Of a stretch of DNA of 64,000 nt, positions 51,653 through 60,338 are shown one piece after another. The notes beneath the pieces were generated by a model, which saw only the letters and a program-made list of their open reading frames with translations, was not told where the DNA came from and searched no databases. Numbering within the stretch: the first letter of the stretch is position 1; the number at the start of each line of letters is the position of its first letter. Source of the stretch: Paraburkholderia xenovorans LB400 (GTDB taxonomy: Bacteria > Pseudomonadota > Gammaproteobacteria > Burkholderiales > Burkholderiaceae); assembly GCF_000013645.1 (NCBI RefSeq), contig NC_007952.1:372001-436000 (forward strand), written 5' to 3'. The translations under genes and the position numbers were made by a program.

Positions 51653-52288
51653 ATGCTGCTTCTCAAAGAACCGCCTTCGCGCGCACCGCTGTGCCCGCAA
51701 ACCGTCGCCGTGCCTGCGGGAGAATCGCGCGCGATCGACGTCAAGGCAGGCCAGATCCTGCGTATCGAAGCAAAAGAGCCGGGCGCGGTCGCGTCGATGT
51801 TCGGCTTCAGCAGGATCAACGACGACGTGTACATGTCGGTTCATCACACGCGCGTGTTCAGCAATTCGTATGTGTTGCAGGCGGGCATGCGGATCGTAAG
51901 CAACCGCCGCCGCGCGTTGATGGTGCTCGGCAAGGACTCGAGCGGCAAACACGATCTGCTATTGCCCGCATCGACCACTGCGTATCTTGCGGAGCAGGGC
52001 TACGCGGGGCTGACCGGCTGCATTGAATCGGTCGGCGCGGTGATTCAGTCGCTGGGCCTGAAGCCGCCCAAAATGCCCGACCCGATCAATCTGTTCATGC
52101 ACGTGACGTTGCATCAGGACGGCCGTATCGAACCGTTGCCCAACACCACGCGTGCGGGCGATTTCGTTGCGTGCCGGGTGGTGACGGACATGGTGTTCAT
52201 CGTGTCGGCCTGCTGCACCGGCATTCCCGGCAACGACGTGCCCGGCGCGCTCGAACTGTCGGCGGCCGAAGAACTCGACCAACTCTGA
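51653..52288 (+). CDS. DUF1989 protein B, motif-poor paralogue
   Basis: A 211-residue DUF1989 protein with recognisable fold signals (VPAGESRAIDVKAGQILRIE, DPINLFMHVTLHQDGRIEPL), but the HRNC-DN motif is replaced by GLTGCIESV and CPQD by ACCTGIPGND. It is probably the non-catalytic or structurally specialised partner of the gene-A protein, as in two-subunit deiminases. It starts 11 bases after gene A. A shift to a different chemistry cannot be excluded. Confidence 0.8.
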   Translation: MLLLKEPPSRAPLCPQTVAVPAGESRAIDVKAGQILRIEAKEPGAVASMFGFSRINDDVYMSVHHTRVFSNSYVLQAGMRIVSNRRRALMVLGKDSSGKHDLLLPASTTAYLAEQGYAGLTGCIESVGAVIQSLGLKPPKMPDPINLFMHVTLHQDGRIEPLPNTTRAGDFVACRVVTDMVFIVSACCTGIPGNDVPGALELSAAEELDQL

Positions 52289-52305
52289 TTCCTGGAAGCC
52301 GCGCG

Positions 52306-52989
52306 ATGGGCTTTGACCCGCAAGTGATTCACAGCCTGCCGACACTCATCGACGGCTGGCTGCTGACCGTGGAACTGACGCTGCTCGGCGCAACCGGCAG
52401 TCTCGTGTTCGGCCATCTCGCGCTCGCGATGCAACTGACACGTATCGCACCGTTGCGCTGGGCCGCGCGGCTCTATATCAGCTTCATGCGCGGCACGCCC
52501 GCCCTCGTGCAACTGTTCGTGCTCTTCTTCGCGCTGCCGCTGATCGGGCTGGGCGGTCGTCCGATGCTGGCCGCCGCGCTCACGCTCGGTCTGAATAGCG
52601 GCGCCTACACGGCGGAAATCCTGCGAGGTAATCTGCGGGTGATCACACCGGGGCAGTACGAAGCCGCGATTGCACTCGGCATGGCGCCGAGTCGCATCGC
52701 GTTGAGGATCGCCATGCCGCAAATGCTGAAGGCGAGCCTGCCCGCACTCATCAATGAATTCACGATCCTGTTGAAGACCACGCCGCTCGCGTCGGTGGTC
52801 GCGGTCACCGAATTGACGTACGCGGGCCAGATGGTGATCGCACGAACCTACACGTCGGCGCAAGTGATGCTGCTGGTCAGCGTCGGCTATCTGGCGGTCG
52901 CGTTGCCGGTCATCTATGCCGCGCGCCGCGCGCAGCGTTCGCCGCGCATGCCCGGCGCCGGGCGGGTCGCGCCGGGAGTGGCGCGATGA
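52306..52989 (+). CDS. ABC importer permease, amino-acid type (HisM/GlnP-like) 1
   Basis: A 227-residue permease with about five hydrophobic segments and the EAA-like loop GQYEAAIALGMAPSRIALRI. TLLGATGSLVFGHLALAM is the family's first helix. It starts 17 bases after gene B and overlaps the next permease by four bases (ATGA). It forms a heterodimer with it in the inner membrane. The extra Arg/Pro C-terminal tail is short and probably cytosolic. Confidence 0.9.
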   Translation: MGFDPQVIHSLPTLIDGWLLTVELTLLGATGSLVFGHLALAMQLTRIAPLRWAARLYISFMRGTPALVQLFVLFFALPLIGLGGRPMLAAALTLGLNSGAYTAEILRGNLRVITPGQYEAAIALGMAPSRIALRIAMPQMLKASLPALINEFTILLKTTPLASVVAVTELTYAGQMVIARTYTSAQVMLLVSVGYLAVALPVIYAARRAQRSPRMPGAGRVAPGVAR

Positions 52990-53660
52990 CCTTCGATCTG
53001 AGCGTTCTGTCCGGCTACTGGCCGCAGCTTGCAGCAGGATTCGGCAGCACGGTCTGGTTGTGTGCGGCCGGTGCCGCGATGTCGGGTGTGCTCGGCGTTC
53101 TGCTGACGGTCGGTCAGCGGCGCGGTGGTCCGTGGCTGGCTGCGGTGATTCGCGGCTACACCGCACTGACGCTCGGCTTGCCGCTGCTCGTACTGCTGTA
53201 CGTGATGTTTTTCGTGTTGCCGGATTTCGGCGTGCTGCTGCCCGCACCGCTGGTCGGCACGGTCACGCTGGCGATCTATTACGGCCCGTACGTCGCGGAA
53301 GTGATTGGGGCGGCTGTTGCCGCCGTGCCCGCGGGCACCGTCGAAGCAGGCGTCGCGATCGGCATGTCGCCGGTTGCGATCGCGCGCCGCATCGTCGCGC
53401 CGCAAGCGCTGCCGCTGCTGCTACCCACGCTGACGGGCCTGCTGATAGGCCTCGTCAAGGATTCCGCGTTGCTGTCGGTGATCTCCGTGCACGAATTCAT
53501 GTTCGCCGCGAAGGCCGTTGTGTCGGATACCTACGCACCGCTCGAAGTCTATTTCGTCGTCGCGTTGGTCTATTGGGCCGCGACGTCCGTCGTCCATTTT
53601 TCGACCCGTCATTGGGAGCGCCGTCTCGGCCGCGTCCATCGGGTCTCTCTGCCGCGGTGA
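52986..53660 (+). CDS. ABC importer permease, amino-acid type 2
   Basis: A 224-residue permease with five hydrophobic helices and the EAA loop (GTVEAGVAIGMSPVAIARRI). ATGA overlap with permease 1. It likely pairs with it and the ATPase at 53666. The four-gene importer has interspersed DUF1989 genes, which ties transport and catabolism into one transcript. Confidence 0.9.
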   Translation: MTFDLSVLSGYWPQLAAGFGSTVWLCAAGAAMSGVLGVLLTVGQRRGGPWLAAVIRGYTALTLGLPLLVLLYVMFFVLPDFGVLLPAPLVGTVTLAIYYGPYVAEVIGAAVAAVPAGTVEAGVAIGMSPVAIARRIVAPQALPLLLPTLTGLLIGLVKDSALLSVISVHEFMFAAKAVVSDTYAPLEVYFVVALVYWAATSVVHFSTRHWERRLGRVHRVSLPR

Positions 53661-53665
53661 ACAGC

Positions 53666-54469
53666 ATGGAACCATCCGACAGCACGCCACTCGTGGCATT
53701 GAAGGCGAGCGGTATCGTCAAGTCGTTCGGCGCGAACCGCATTCTCGACGGCGTCGATCTGACCGTCGCGCGCGGCGAAACGGTTTGCGTACTCGGTCCG
53801 TCGGGCTCCGGAAAATCGACGCTGTTGCGCTGCCTGAACTGGCTTTCTCCACCCGACGAAGGCGCCGTCTGGATCGGCGACCAGCGGCTCGGTTTGCGCG
53901 AGACCCCGAACGGCGCGACGAGCCCGCGACCCGAGCGCGAAATACGCGCGCAGCGCAGCCGGATCGGCATGGTATTTCAGAGTTTCAATCTGTGGCCGCA
54001 TATGACGGCGCTCGAAAACGTGATGGAAGGTCTGCTGTCGGTGAAACGGATGAACCGTCTCGACGCCACTGATCTCGCCGTGGAAGCGCTGCGCCAGGTC
54101 GGCCTGGGCGGCAAGCACACGTCGATGCCCGCGAACCTGTCCGGCGGGCAGCAGCAGCGTGTCGGCATTGCCCGCACGCTTGCAATGGCGCCGGAAGTCA
54201 TCCTGTTCGATGAGCCGACCAGCGCGCTCGACCCGGAACTGGTCGGCGAAGTGCTGGCCGTCATGCGCGGGCTCGCCGCGAACGCTACGACGATGATCGT
54301 CGTCACGCACGAAATCGGCTTTGCGCGCGATGTCTCGGACCGCGTGATTTTCATGGACCGTGGACGCATCGTCGAACAGGGTCCGCCGGCGCAGGTGCTC
54401 GACGCACCGTCGTCGCCGCGACTCCAGCAATTTCTCTATCGCTTTACACCGGAAAACTCACGCTCATGA
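53666..54469 (+). CDS. ABC importer ATPase, amino-acid type (GlnQ/HisP-like)
   Basis: A 267-residue ATPase with Walker A GPSGSGKS, Q-loop FQSFNLWPHMTALENV, signature LSGGQQQR, Walker B VILFDEP and H-loop VTHE. A GTG nine bases upstream overlaps the permease stop (GTGA) and could be the true start. An insertion of about ten residues before the Q-loop (LRETPNGATSPRPEREIRA) is common in the family. The DUF1989 gene that follows overlaps it by four bases. Confidence 0.93.
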   Translation: MEPSDSTPLVALKASGIVKSFGANRILDGVDLTVARGETVCVLGPSGSGKSTLLRCLNWLSPPDEGAVWIGDQRLGLRETPNGATSPRPEREIRAQRSRIGMVFQSFNLWPHMTALENVMEGLLSVKRMNRLDATDLAVEALRQVGLGGKHTSMPANLSGGQQQRVGIARTLAMAPEVILFDEPTSALDPELVGEVLAVMRGLAANATTMIVVTHEIGFARDVSDRVIFMDRGRIVEQGPPAQVLDAPSSPRLQQFLYRFTPENSRS

Positions 54470-55134
54470 GCTATACAAATCATCCCACCGCAACCGTTCC
54501 CGCCGGCCACGGCAAGGCAGTACGGCTGAAAGCGGGCCAGGCCGTACGCGTCATCAATACCCACGGCACGCAAGTCGTGGACTGCTGGGCCTGGAATGCG
54601 TATGACCTGAACGAATATATGTGCATGGAAACCACGCGTGTGTGGAACCAGAGACTCAACCCAGTGGTGGGAGACAGCTTCGTGACCAACCTGCGCCATC
54701 CGGTGCTGACCGTCGTGGAAGACACGACGCCCGGCGTCCACGACACCTTCATGGCGGCCTGCGATCGCAAGCGTTATGAACTGCTCGGCGTGCGCGGCTA
54801 TCACCGCAACTGTTGCGACAACATGTTCGAAGGCATGTTTGAACTCGGCGTTACGCCGCCGCGCCAGAACCTCGCTTCGTTCAACATCTTCATGAATATC
54901 CGCGTGCAGCCGGACGGCATCACGCTGCATACGTTGCCTACGGTGACAAAGCCTGGCGAGTACATCACGCTGCGCGCCGAAATGGACTGCTTCGTTGCGT
55001 TTTCCGCGTGTCCGCAGGACATCGTCAAGATCCAGGGCCAAGGCGACAACACGCCGAAACCGGTTGATATCGCCGTGCTCGACGACTTCCTGTCCGATCT
55101 CCCGGGCACGCAACCGTGGGTTCCGGAAGCTTGA
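54466..55134 (+). CDS. DUF1989 protein C (urea-carboxylase-associated family)
   Basis: A 222-residue DUF1989 protein with intact motifs: GYHRNCCDNMFE (HRNC 113-116) and ACPQDIVKIQGQG (CPQD 182-185). Two further conserved parts are VVDCWAWN (residues 37-44) and MCMETTRVWNQR. It overlaps the ATPase gene by four bases. Together with proteins A and B this makes three homologues in one operon. It may be the catalytic subunit for a second step or a second substrate. The start at MSYTNHPTATVPAGHG is firm. Confidence 0.86.
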   Translation: MSYTNHPTATVPAGHGKAVRLKAGQAVRVINTHGTQVVDCWAWNAYDLNEYMCMETTRVWNQRLNPVVGDSFVTNLRHPVLTVVEDTTPGVHDTFMAACDRKRYELLGVRGYHRNCCDNMFEGMFELGVTPPRQNLASFNIFMNIRVQPDGITLHTLPTVTKPGEYITLRAEMDCFVAFSACPQDIVKIQGQGDNTPKPVDIAVLDDFLSDLPGTQPWVPEA

Positions 55135-55175
55135 GCGTTCATCATTTCAACAATCCCGGATAGACGCTCGAACTC

Positions 55176-56180
55176 ATGGCTATTCCTACTTTCGACCCGA
55201 ACGCGCCGGACTTTGCGCGCATCGGAATCAATCTCGCGGACCCGCGTCTCGGTGCGCAAGCTGTGCTTGCCAGCGACGATTTTTTCGCACCGATGGATCG
55301 CATGCTTAATCCGGAGCCGGCCGTGTTCATTCCCGGCAAATACGATGACAACGGCAAATGGATGGACGGCTGGGAATCGCGTCGCAAGCGCGTGACCGGC
55401 CACGATTTCTGTGTCGTCAAGCTGAGCGCGGCGGGTAAATTGATGGGTGTCGATATCGACACGAGCCACTTCACCGGCAACTTTCCTCCGGCGGCGTCGA
55501 TAGACGCCTGCCGCTCGGATGACGACATTCCATCCGCGGATGCGCAATGGACCGAAGTGATCCCCGCGACGGAATTGAGTGGCAACGCGCATCACTTCCG
55601 CGTAATCCAGGCCGCCGGCGGCGCGCTTTACACGCACGTACGCCTGAATATTTACCCGGACGGTGGTGTCGCGCGATTGCGTGTATTCGGCCGGCCGCAC
55701 CGCGAAATCGCACCCGACGCGGAGCTCGATCTCGCGTCAGCAATGAATGGTGCGCGGATCGTCGCGGCGAACAACCAGCATTACGGCCTCGCGTCGAATC
55801 TGCTTTTGCCCACGCGCGCGGCCAACATCGGCGAAGGCTGGGAAACCCGCCGGCGTCGCGAACCGGGCTGTGACTGGTGCATTGTCGAACTGGCGGTGCC
55901 GGGTGAGATCAGTAGGGTCGATGTCGATACGGCGCATTTCAAAGGCAATTTCGCCGACCGTTGTTCGCTGCAAGGCGCATTCGTGACGGCAGGCACCGAC
56001 GAATCGCTCATTACCCAATCGATGTTCTGGCCCGTGTTGCTCGACGAGCAGAAGCTGGAAATGGACCGTCTGCATTCATTCGCGCCTGAACGGATAGCGC
56101 CGGTCAGCCATGTGCGCTTCAATATTCTGCCGGATGGCGGTGTGTCGCGACTTCGTCTGATCGGGCGCGCGTTGCCGTGA
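55176..56180 (+). CDS. alc: Allantoicase
   Basis: A 334-residue enzyme with two repeats of the allantoicase fold (about 15-165 and 180-330), each starting with a GWE(S/T)RR motif: DGWESRRKR and EGWETRRRREPG, then GVDIDTSHFTGNF and RVDVDTAHFKGNF. It hydrolyses allantoate to ureidoglycolate and urea, in the cytosol. It lies 41 bases after DUF1989 C, the last gene of the operon. Allantoate catabolism is therefore part of what the operon does. Confidence 0.93.
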   Translation: MAIPTFDPNAPDFARIGINLADPRLGAQAVLASDDFFAPMDRMLNPEPAVFIPGKYDDNGKWMDGWESRRKRVTGHDFCVVKLSAAGKLMGVDIDTSHFTGNFPPAASIDACRSDDDIPSADAQWTEVIPATELSGNAHHFRVIQAAGGALYTHVRLNIYPDGGVARLRVFGRPHREIAPDAELDLASAMNGARIVAANNQHYGLASNLLLPTRAANIGEGWETRRRREPGCDWCIVELAVPGEISRVDVDTAHFKGNFADRCSLQGAFVTAGTDESLITQSMFWPVLLDEQKLEMDRLHSFAPERIAPVSHVRFNILPDGGVSRLRLIGRALP

Positions 56181-56263
56181 CAGGGGCAACGTGCGCAGCG
56201 GCTCCATCCATTCGACGTCCTTACCATCGAGCAACCCGGCAAGCGCGAGATGTGTCATGGCTG

Positions 56264-56887
56264 TCACGCATATCGCGCGAGAAACATATCGGCGGCCGAT
56301 TCCGCGATCCGCCTTTGCTCCCGTTCACCAAGCGGCGCCTGACCCATCGTCACCTGCGGCCAGAACGCAAAACCCTTCACCAGCGCCTGCAACTGTAGCG
56401 CCGCGAAAAGCGGATCGTCGGTCTTGAGACGGCCGTCCGCGGCGGCCGCGCGCACCCACACGGTCAGGTCTTCCTCGCGTTCGCCGAGGCGGGCAACCAT
56501 GTCCCGCGCCCGCTCCGGCGAATGGATGCCGGCCGCGATCGCCACACGTGCAAGCGACAGAAAGGACTCGTCGTTCAACAGCCGAAGCTTGCGTCCCAAC
56601 AGGTCGAGCAGTTGTGCGCGTAACGGTTCGTCGGCGCGGTAGGCGGAAACATCGCCCCGCTGGCTCGCATCCCACAGCTGATGAAGAATCGCCGCGAAAA
56701 GTGCTTCCTTGCTGGGGAAATGGTTATAGACCGTACGTTTCGAGACGTTCGCGCGGGCGGCGATACGGTCCATGCTGGTCGCGTCGTAACCGGCCGCGAG
56801 GAATTCCTCGATCGCGGCGCCGACAATGGCGACACGCTTGCGGTCAGTCAAGCGTTGAGGGATGGCAGGGGTGGCAGTGGATTCCAT
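56264..56887 (-). CDS. TetR-family transcriptional regulator
   Basis: A 207-residue TetR repressor with HTH in residues about 20-65 (MDRIAARANVSKRTVYNHFPSKEALFAAI) and a C-terminal ligand-binding domain of the TetR_C_33-like length. It is divergent from a metallo-hydrolase gene across 85 bases that carry two inverted repeats, which probably control both genes. It converges with the allantoicase gene. The ligand is unknown. Confidence 0.9.
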   Translation of the reverse strand: MESTATPAIPQRLTDRKRVAIVGAAIEEFLAAGYDATSMDRIAARANVSKRTVYNHFPSKEALFAAILHQLWDASQRGDVSAYRADEPLRAQLLDLLGRKLRLLNDESFLSLARVAIAAGIHSPERARDMVARLGEREEDLTVWVRAAAADGRLKTDDPLFAALQLQALVKGFAFWPQVTMGQAPLGEREQRRIAESAADMFLARYA

Positions 56888-56907
56888 ACGAATATTTTAC
56901 ACCGGGC

Positions 56908-56947
56908 AGTTTACTTTTCTCGAAAATAAACTACACTGTAGAGTGTA
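56908..56947. promoter_or_regulatory. Two candidate TetR operators in the 56888-56972 divergent promoter
   Basis: An imperfect dyad with AGTTTA (56908-56913) and TAAACT (56927-56932) arms is followed directly by a 16-bp dyad, TACACT (56932-56937) with AGTGTA (56942-56947). They lie just upstream of both the TetR gene and the metallo-hydrolase gene. TetR autorepression is the likely outcome. Confidence 0.62.
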
Positions 56948-56972
56948 CATTTCTTCCTGGACCGCCCACCTT

Positions 56973-58103
56973 ATGACGTCGCTTCCCGCCTTTGTCAGCC
57001 GCGTGCTCGGCGTTACCGCCGCGCAACGCGGCCGCGCGTTGTCCAGCCACTCGCCGCAGCATGACGGCGAACGCTTTCGCAACGTCAAGCCGCGTCCCGC
57101 CGAAGGCCTGCGCAAAACACTGGGCATTGTGTGGAACGTGCTGTTCAACAAACCGCGCGGCACGGTGCCGACCGCCGCGTTGCCGATCGAAACGCTGACG
57201 CGTTCGCAACTCGACGCGGCACCGGACCGCAGCCTCTACCGGCTCGGTCATTCAACGATGCTGCTGAAGCTGCGCGGCCAGTTCTGGCTGACCGATCCGG
57301 TGTTCGCCGAGCGCGCTTCCCCGTTTCGCCATTTCGGCCCGAAGCGCTTTCATGCGCCGCCGATCGCGCTTGCCGATTTGCCGCCGCTACGAGGCGTGAT
57401 CCTCTCGCACGACCACTATGACCACCTGGATCGCGAAACCGTGCTTTTGCTTGCGCAGACCACCGGCGTGTTTCTGACGCCGCTCGGCGTCGGCGACCGG
57501 TTGATCGAATGGGGCATCGACGCTTCGAAGGTACGGCAGTTCGACTGGTGGCAAGGCACTGAGGTGGACGGCATGCAATTCACCGCCACGCCCGCGCAGC
57601 ACTTTTCGGGTCGCAGCCTGTTCGACGGCAACAGCACGTTATGGGCGTCGTGGGTGATAGTCGACGATGATCTGCGCGTGTTCTTCAGCGGCGACACTGG
57701 CTACTTCGATGGGTTCAAAACCATCGGCGAGCGCCTCGGACCATTCGATGTCACACTGGTCGAGACCGGTGCATACAACGAACAGTGGCCGTACGTTCAT
57801 ATGCAGCCCGAAGAAACGGTGCAGGCGCACATCGATCTGCGCGGCCAGTGGCTCGTGCCGATTCACAACGGCACCTTCGACCTCGCCATGCACCACTGGC
57901 AGGAGCCGTTCGAAAGGGTGATGGGGCTGGCTCTCGTGCACGGTGTCGCGCTGTCTACGCCCGGCATGGGCGAGCGGCTGGATCTGAGCGCGCCACATCG
58001 CGGCGAACGCTGGTGGCGCCACGCCGTCGAGCCAGCAGCCGCGCCAAAGGCCGCCTGGCGGCTGTGTGCTTCGCGCAATGTCGGAGACGCGAAGTCTTCG
58101 TGA
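56973..58103 (+). CDS. MBL-fold metallo-hydrolase (NAPE-PLD/UlaG-like)
   Basis: A 376-residue metallo-beta-lactamase-fold protein. The zinc-binding core HDHYDH is at 146-151 and FFSGDTGYFDGF follows. The domain starts with LGHSTMLLK. It resembles the N-acyl-phosphatidylethanolamine phospholipase D and UlaG-type hydrolases. ATG 56973 begins after the TetR dyads. The N-terminal 60 residues are basic. It is regulated by the divergent TetR. The substrate is likely a phosphodiester or a lipid, but that is not proven. Confidence 0.87.
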   Translation: MTSLPAFVSRVLGVTAAQRGRALSSHSPQHDGERFRNVKPRPAEGLRKTLGIVWNVLFNKPRGTVPTAALPIETLTRSQLDAAPDRSLYRLGHSTMLLKLRGQFWLTDPVFAERASPFRHFGPKRFHAPPIALADLPPLRGVILSHDHYDHLDRETVLLLAQTTGVFLTPLGVGDRLIEWGIDASKVRQFDWWQGTEVDGMQFTATPAQHFSGRSLFDGNSTLWASWVIVDDDLRVFFSGDTGYFDGFKTIGERLGPFDVTLVETGAYNEQWPYVHMQPEETVQAHIDLRGQWLVPIHNGTFDLAMHHWQEPFERVMGLALVHGVALSTPGMGERLDLSAPHRGERWWRHAVEPAAAPKAAWRLCASRNVGDAKSS

Positions 58104-58259
58104 TTGCTTGTGCGCGCCGGGTGATCCGTGAGCGACTGCTGAAACGGTCGCCGGATCAACCTGCTCGGGGTCTCGTCGTCCGCATCGCGCGCATGATTGC
58201 GGCCTTCCATGTTTGAACCACGGGCGCCGTGCCATAGACGAAAATCACGCGGAGCCCGT

Positions 58260-58907
58260 CTAATCCGTTGAACGCTTTGGATACGCCTCGCGTTCCAGAT
58301 ACCCGAGACAGAGCGACTCGAGTTGGACGCGAAACTTGCGGATCATTGATTGCGGCGACTTCGCTTCAAGCAGCAAACGTATGGGACCGACCATTGCTCC
58401 CATGAACATGAAAGTGGTCATGGGAACGTCGTCAAAATCCGCATCCGAAGCCGTCTTCAGCATGGCTTCCAGCGCCGCGCGGTTGCGCGCCTCCACTTCG
58501 CGAACATAGCTGCGTGAATCGAGTTCGAGGGCAACCGCGTATAGAGCACGCGATTCGTCCAGATTCTGGGTTTTTGCTTTCACGAATGCCGCAACAACAG
58601 CCTTCACCATTGCCGATAAAGAGGCGTGGTGCGCTGACGCAGCGGCATCTTGCATCGCGCTCACCACTCTTTCCAGATGCCGCTACAGCACGGCAAAAAG
58701 AAGCGCCTGCTTTTGAGGAAAGTACTGATAGAGCGTTCCGACCGACACTCCAGCTCTCTCCGCCACCCGGATAGTGGTGAGTCGCTGCAACCCATCAGCC
58801 AGCAAAACCTGAATAGTCGCATCGAAGATCGCGTCCACCGTCGCCTGGGAGCGCGCCTGTTGCGGCTGTTTGCGGGCGTTCAGCCCCTGTCCGTTACTGG
58901 TCCGCAT
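58260..58907 (-). pseudogene. TetR-family regulator gene interrupted by an amber codon
   Basis: Two same-frame pieces, 58907-58686 and 58682-58260, are separated by one TAG codon (58685-58683) in a position that reads Glu in most homologous contexts (LLFAVL stop RHLERVVSAM). The first piece contains the HTH (IRVAERAGVSVGTLYQYFPQKQALLFAVL), the second the ligand domain. A single G-to-T change in GAG would explain it. Upstream homology and reading frame are otherwise clean. Without suppression the product is only the HTH arm, so the divergent aldo/keto reductase gene may have lost its repressor. Confidence 0.85.
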
Positions 58908-58996
58908 ATGCGAATTCACAATATGAACGATTATTCGTATTCTATTCGCACACCTTGCAGTTGCGGAAACAACAACCCGAAAGAAGGAGTGCATCA

Positions 58997-59878
58997 ATGA
59001 CTGACGTTACGCGGGCCGGCATTTTTCAACTTGGCGATCTGCCTGTTACGCGCATGGGCTATGGCGCGATGCAACTGGCGGGTCCTCACGTTTTCGGCCC
59101 ACCGAAAGACCGCGGCGCAGCGATAGCCGTGCTGCGCGCTGCCATCGAAAGCGGAATCACGCACGTCGATACGAGCGATTTTTATGGCCCCCACGTTACC
59201 AATCAGCTTATCCGCGAGGCGCTTCATCCGTATCCTGATGCGCTGACCATTGTCACGAAGGTCGGTGCGAGCCGAGGTAGCGATGGTTCGTGGAACGTTG
59301 CGTCGTCGGCGGCCGAACTGGAGTCGGCGGTGCATGACAACCTTCGCAATCTCGGTCTCGATGCGCTGGACGTCGTGAACTTTCGTGCGATGTTCAACGT
59401 CGCCGCGCCGACCGAGGGCGACATCGAAGAGCCCTTGACGGCGCTCGCGGAGCTTCAGGCGAAAGGCCTGATCCGGCACATTGGGCTGAGCAATGTGACT
59501 CCGACGCAGGTGGCGCAGGGACGCGCGATTACGGCCATTGTGTGCGTGCAGAATATGTACAACCTCGCTCACCGCAACGATGACGCGCTGATTGACCGTC
59601 TTGCAGAAGATGGCATTGCGTATGTCCCGTTTTTTCCGCTGGGCGGCTTCTCTCCGCTGCAAGCCGATGCGCTGAGCGACGCCGCGAATCGATGCGACGC
59701 GGCACCGATGCAGGTAGCCCTCGCATGGCTGTTACAGCGCGCGCCGAATATTCTGCTGATACCTGGCACCTCCTCGGTCGGGCATCTGGAACAGAACATC
59801 GAAAGTGTGAATCTTCAGTTGCCGGAGGATGTGTTGGCTTCGTTGGACACCATCGGCGCCGAGAAGACGCAGGACTGA
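58997..59878 (+). CDS. Aldo/keto reductase
   Basis: A 293-residue AKR-superfamily oxidoreductase with D58, Y63 and K88 of the catalytic tetrad (HVDTSDFYG, TKVG). The fourth residue is Asn128 in DVVNFR instead of His, as in one AKR subgroup. AAGGAG is upstream of ATG 58997. It is divergent from the broken TetR gene. NADPH-dependent reduction of aldehydes or ketones is likely; the specificity is unknown. Confidence 0.87.
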   Translation: MTDVTRAGIFQLGDLPVTRMGYGAMQLAGPHVFGPPKDRGAAIAVLRAAIESGITHVDTSDFYGPHVTNQLIREALHPYPDALTIVTKVGASRGSDGSWNVASSAAELESAVHDNLRNLGLDALDVVNFRAMFNVAAPTEGDIEEPLTALAELQAKGLIRHIGLSNVTPTQVAQGRAITAIVCVQNMYNLAHRNDDALIDRLAEDGIAYVPFFPLGGFSPLQADALSDAANRCDAAPMQVALAWLLQRAPNILLIPGTSSVGHLEQNIESVNLQLPEDVLASLDTIGAEKTQD

Positions 59879-59884
59879 GGCGGA

Positions 59885-59909
59885 TCCGGCTTCCGTGTCC
59901 GGAGCCGGA
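59885..59909. terminator. Possible hairpin between convergent genes
   Basis: TCCGGCT (59885-59891) pairs with AGCCGGA (59903-59909) behind the aldo/keto reductase and behind the YdcH-like gene. No clear T-run, so termination is weakly supported. Confidence 0.4.
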
Positions 59910-59934
59910 CTTCCGACTAGCCGCGCGGCATCAA

Positions 59935-60153
59935 TTACGCTGCGGAGGCTTTCTTCAGAACAGCGTAGAGCTCGTCTTTGAGCTGAAGCTTTTCTTTCTT
60001 CAGTGCTTCGATAGCGGAGTTGTCGGAAGGGGTGACGCCCGTTTCCATGTTGCTGATCTGGTGGTCCAGTTCATTGTGACGGTCGAAGAGCCGCGAGAAA
60101 TGAGCGTCTTCGGTTTTGAGGCGGGAAATCAGGTCGCGAAATTCGGGGAACAT
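59935..60153 (-). CDS. YdcH-family (DUF465) small protein
   Basis: A 72-residue helical protein of the YdcH/DUF465 family with the usual pattern LISRLKTEDAHFSRLFDRHN and ELDHQIS plus LKKEKLQLKDELYAVLKKA. ATG 60153 is set by AGGAGTG. Coiled coil is likely throughout. The function in this family is not known. It is a single gene converging with the aldo/keto reductase. Confidence 0.85.
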   Translation of the reverse strand: MFPEFRDLISRLKTEDAHFSRLFDRHNELDHQISNMETGVTPSDNSAIEALKKEKLQLKDELYAVLKKASAA

Positions 60154-60338
60154 TAAACACTCCTTTTTTTGGGTCACAGGCGAAAGATCTCGCCTTTCAC
60201 TGGTTAGTGTTTCACCAGACGGAATGCTCAACCTTGATTCTTGTCAAGACGCTCTCGGTCGGGCGCAGCGCCACTGGCGAAAAAGGCGTTATCGCCGATC
60301 GGTCAATCGTTTCGGCTTCGCTAATCGCGCAGCCCGAG

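Noticed and set aside
58683..58685. The in-frame stop in the tetR gene as a recoding site
   Set aside because: It is UAG, not UGA, and no recoding signal is visible; a simple nonsense mutation is the simpler explanation.
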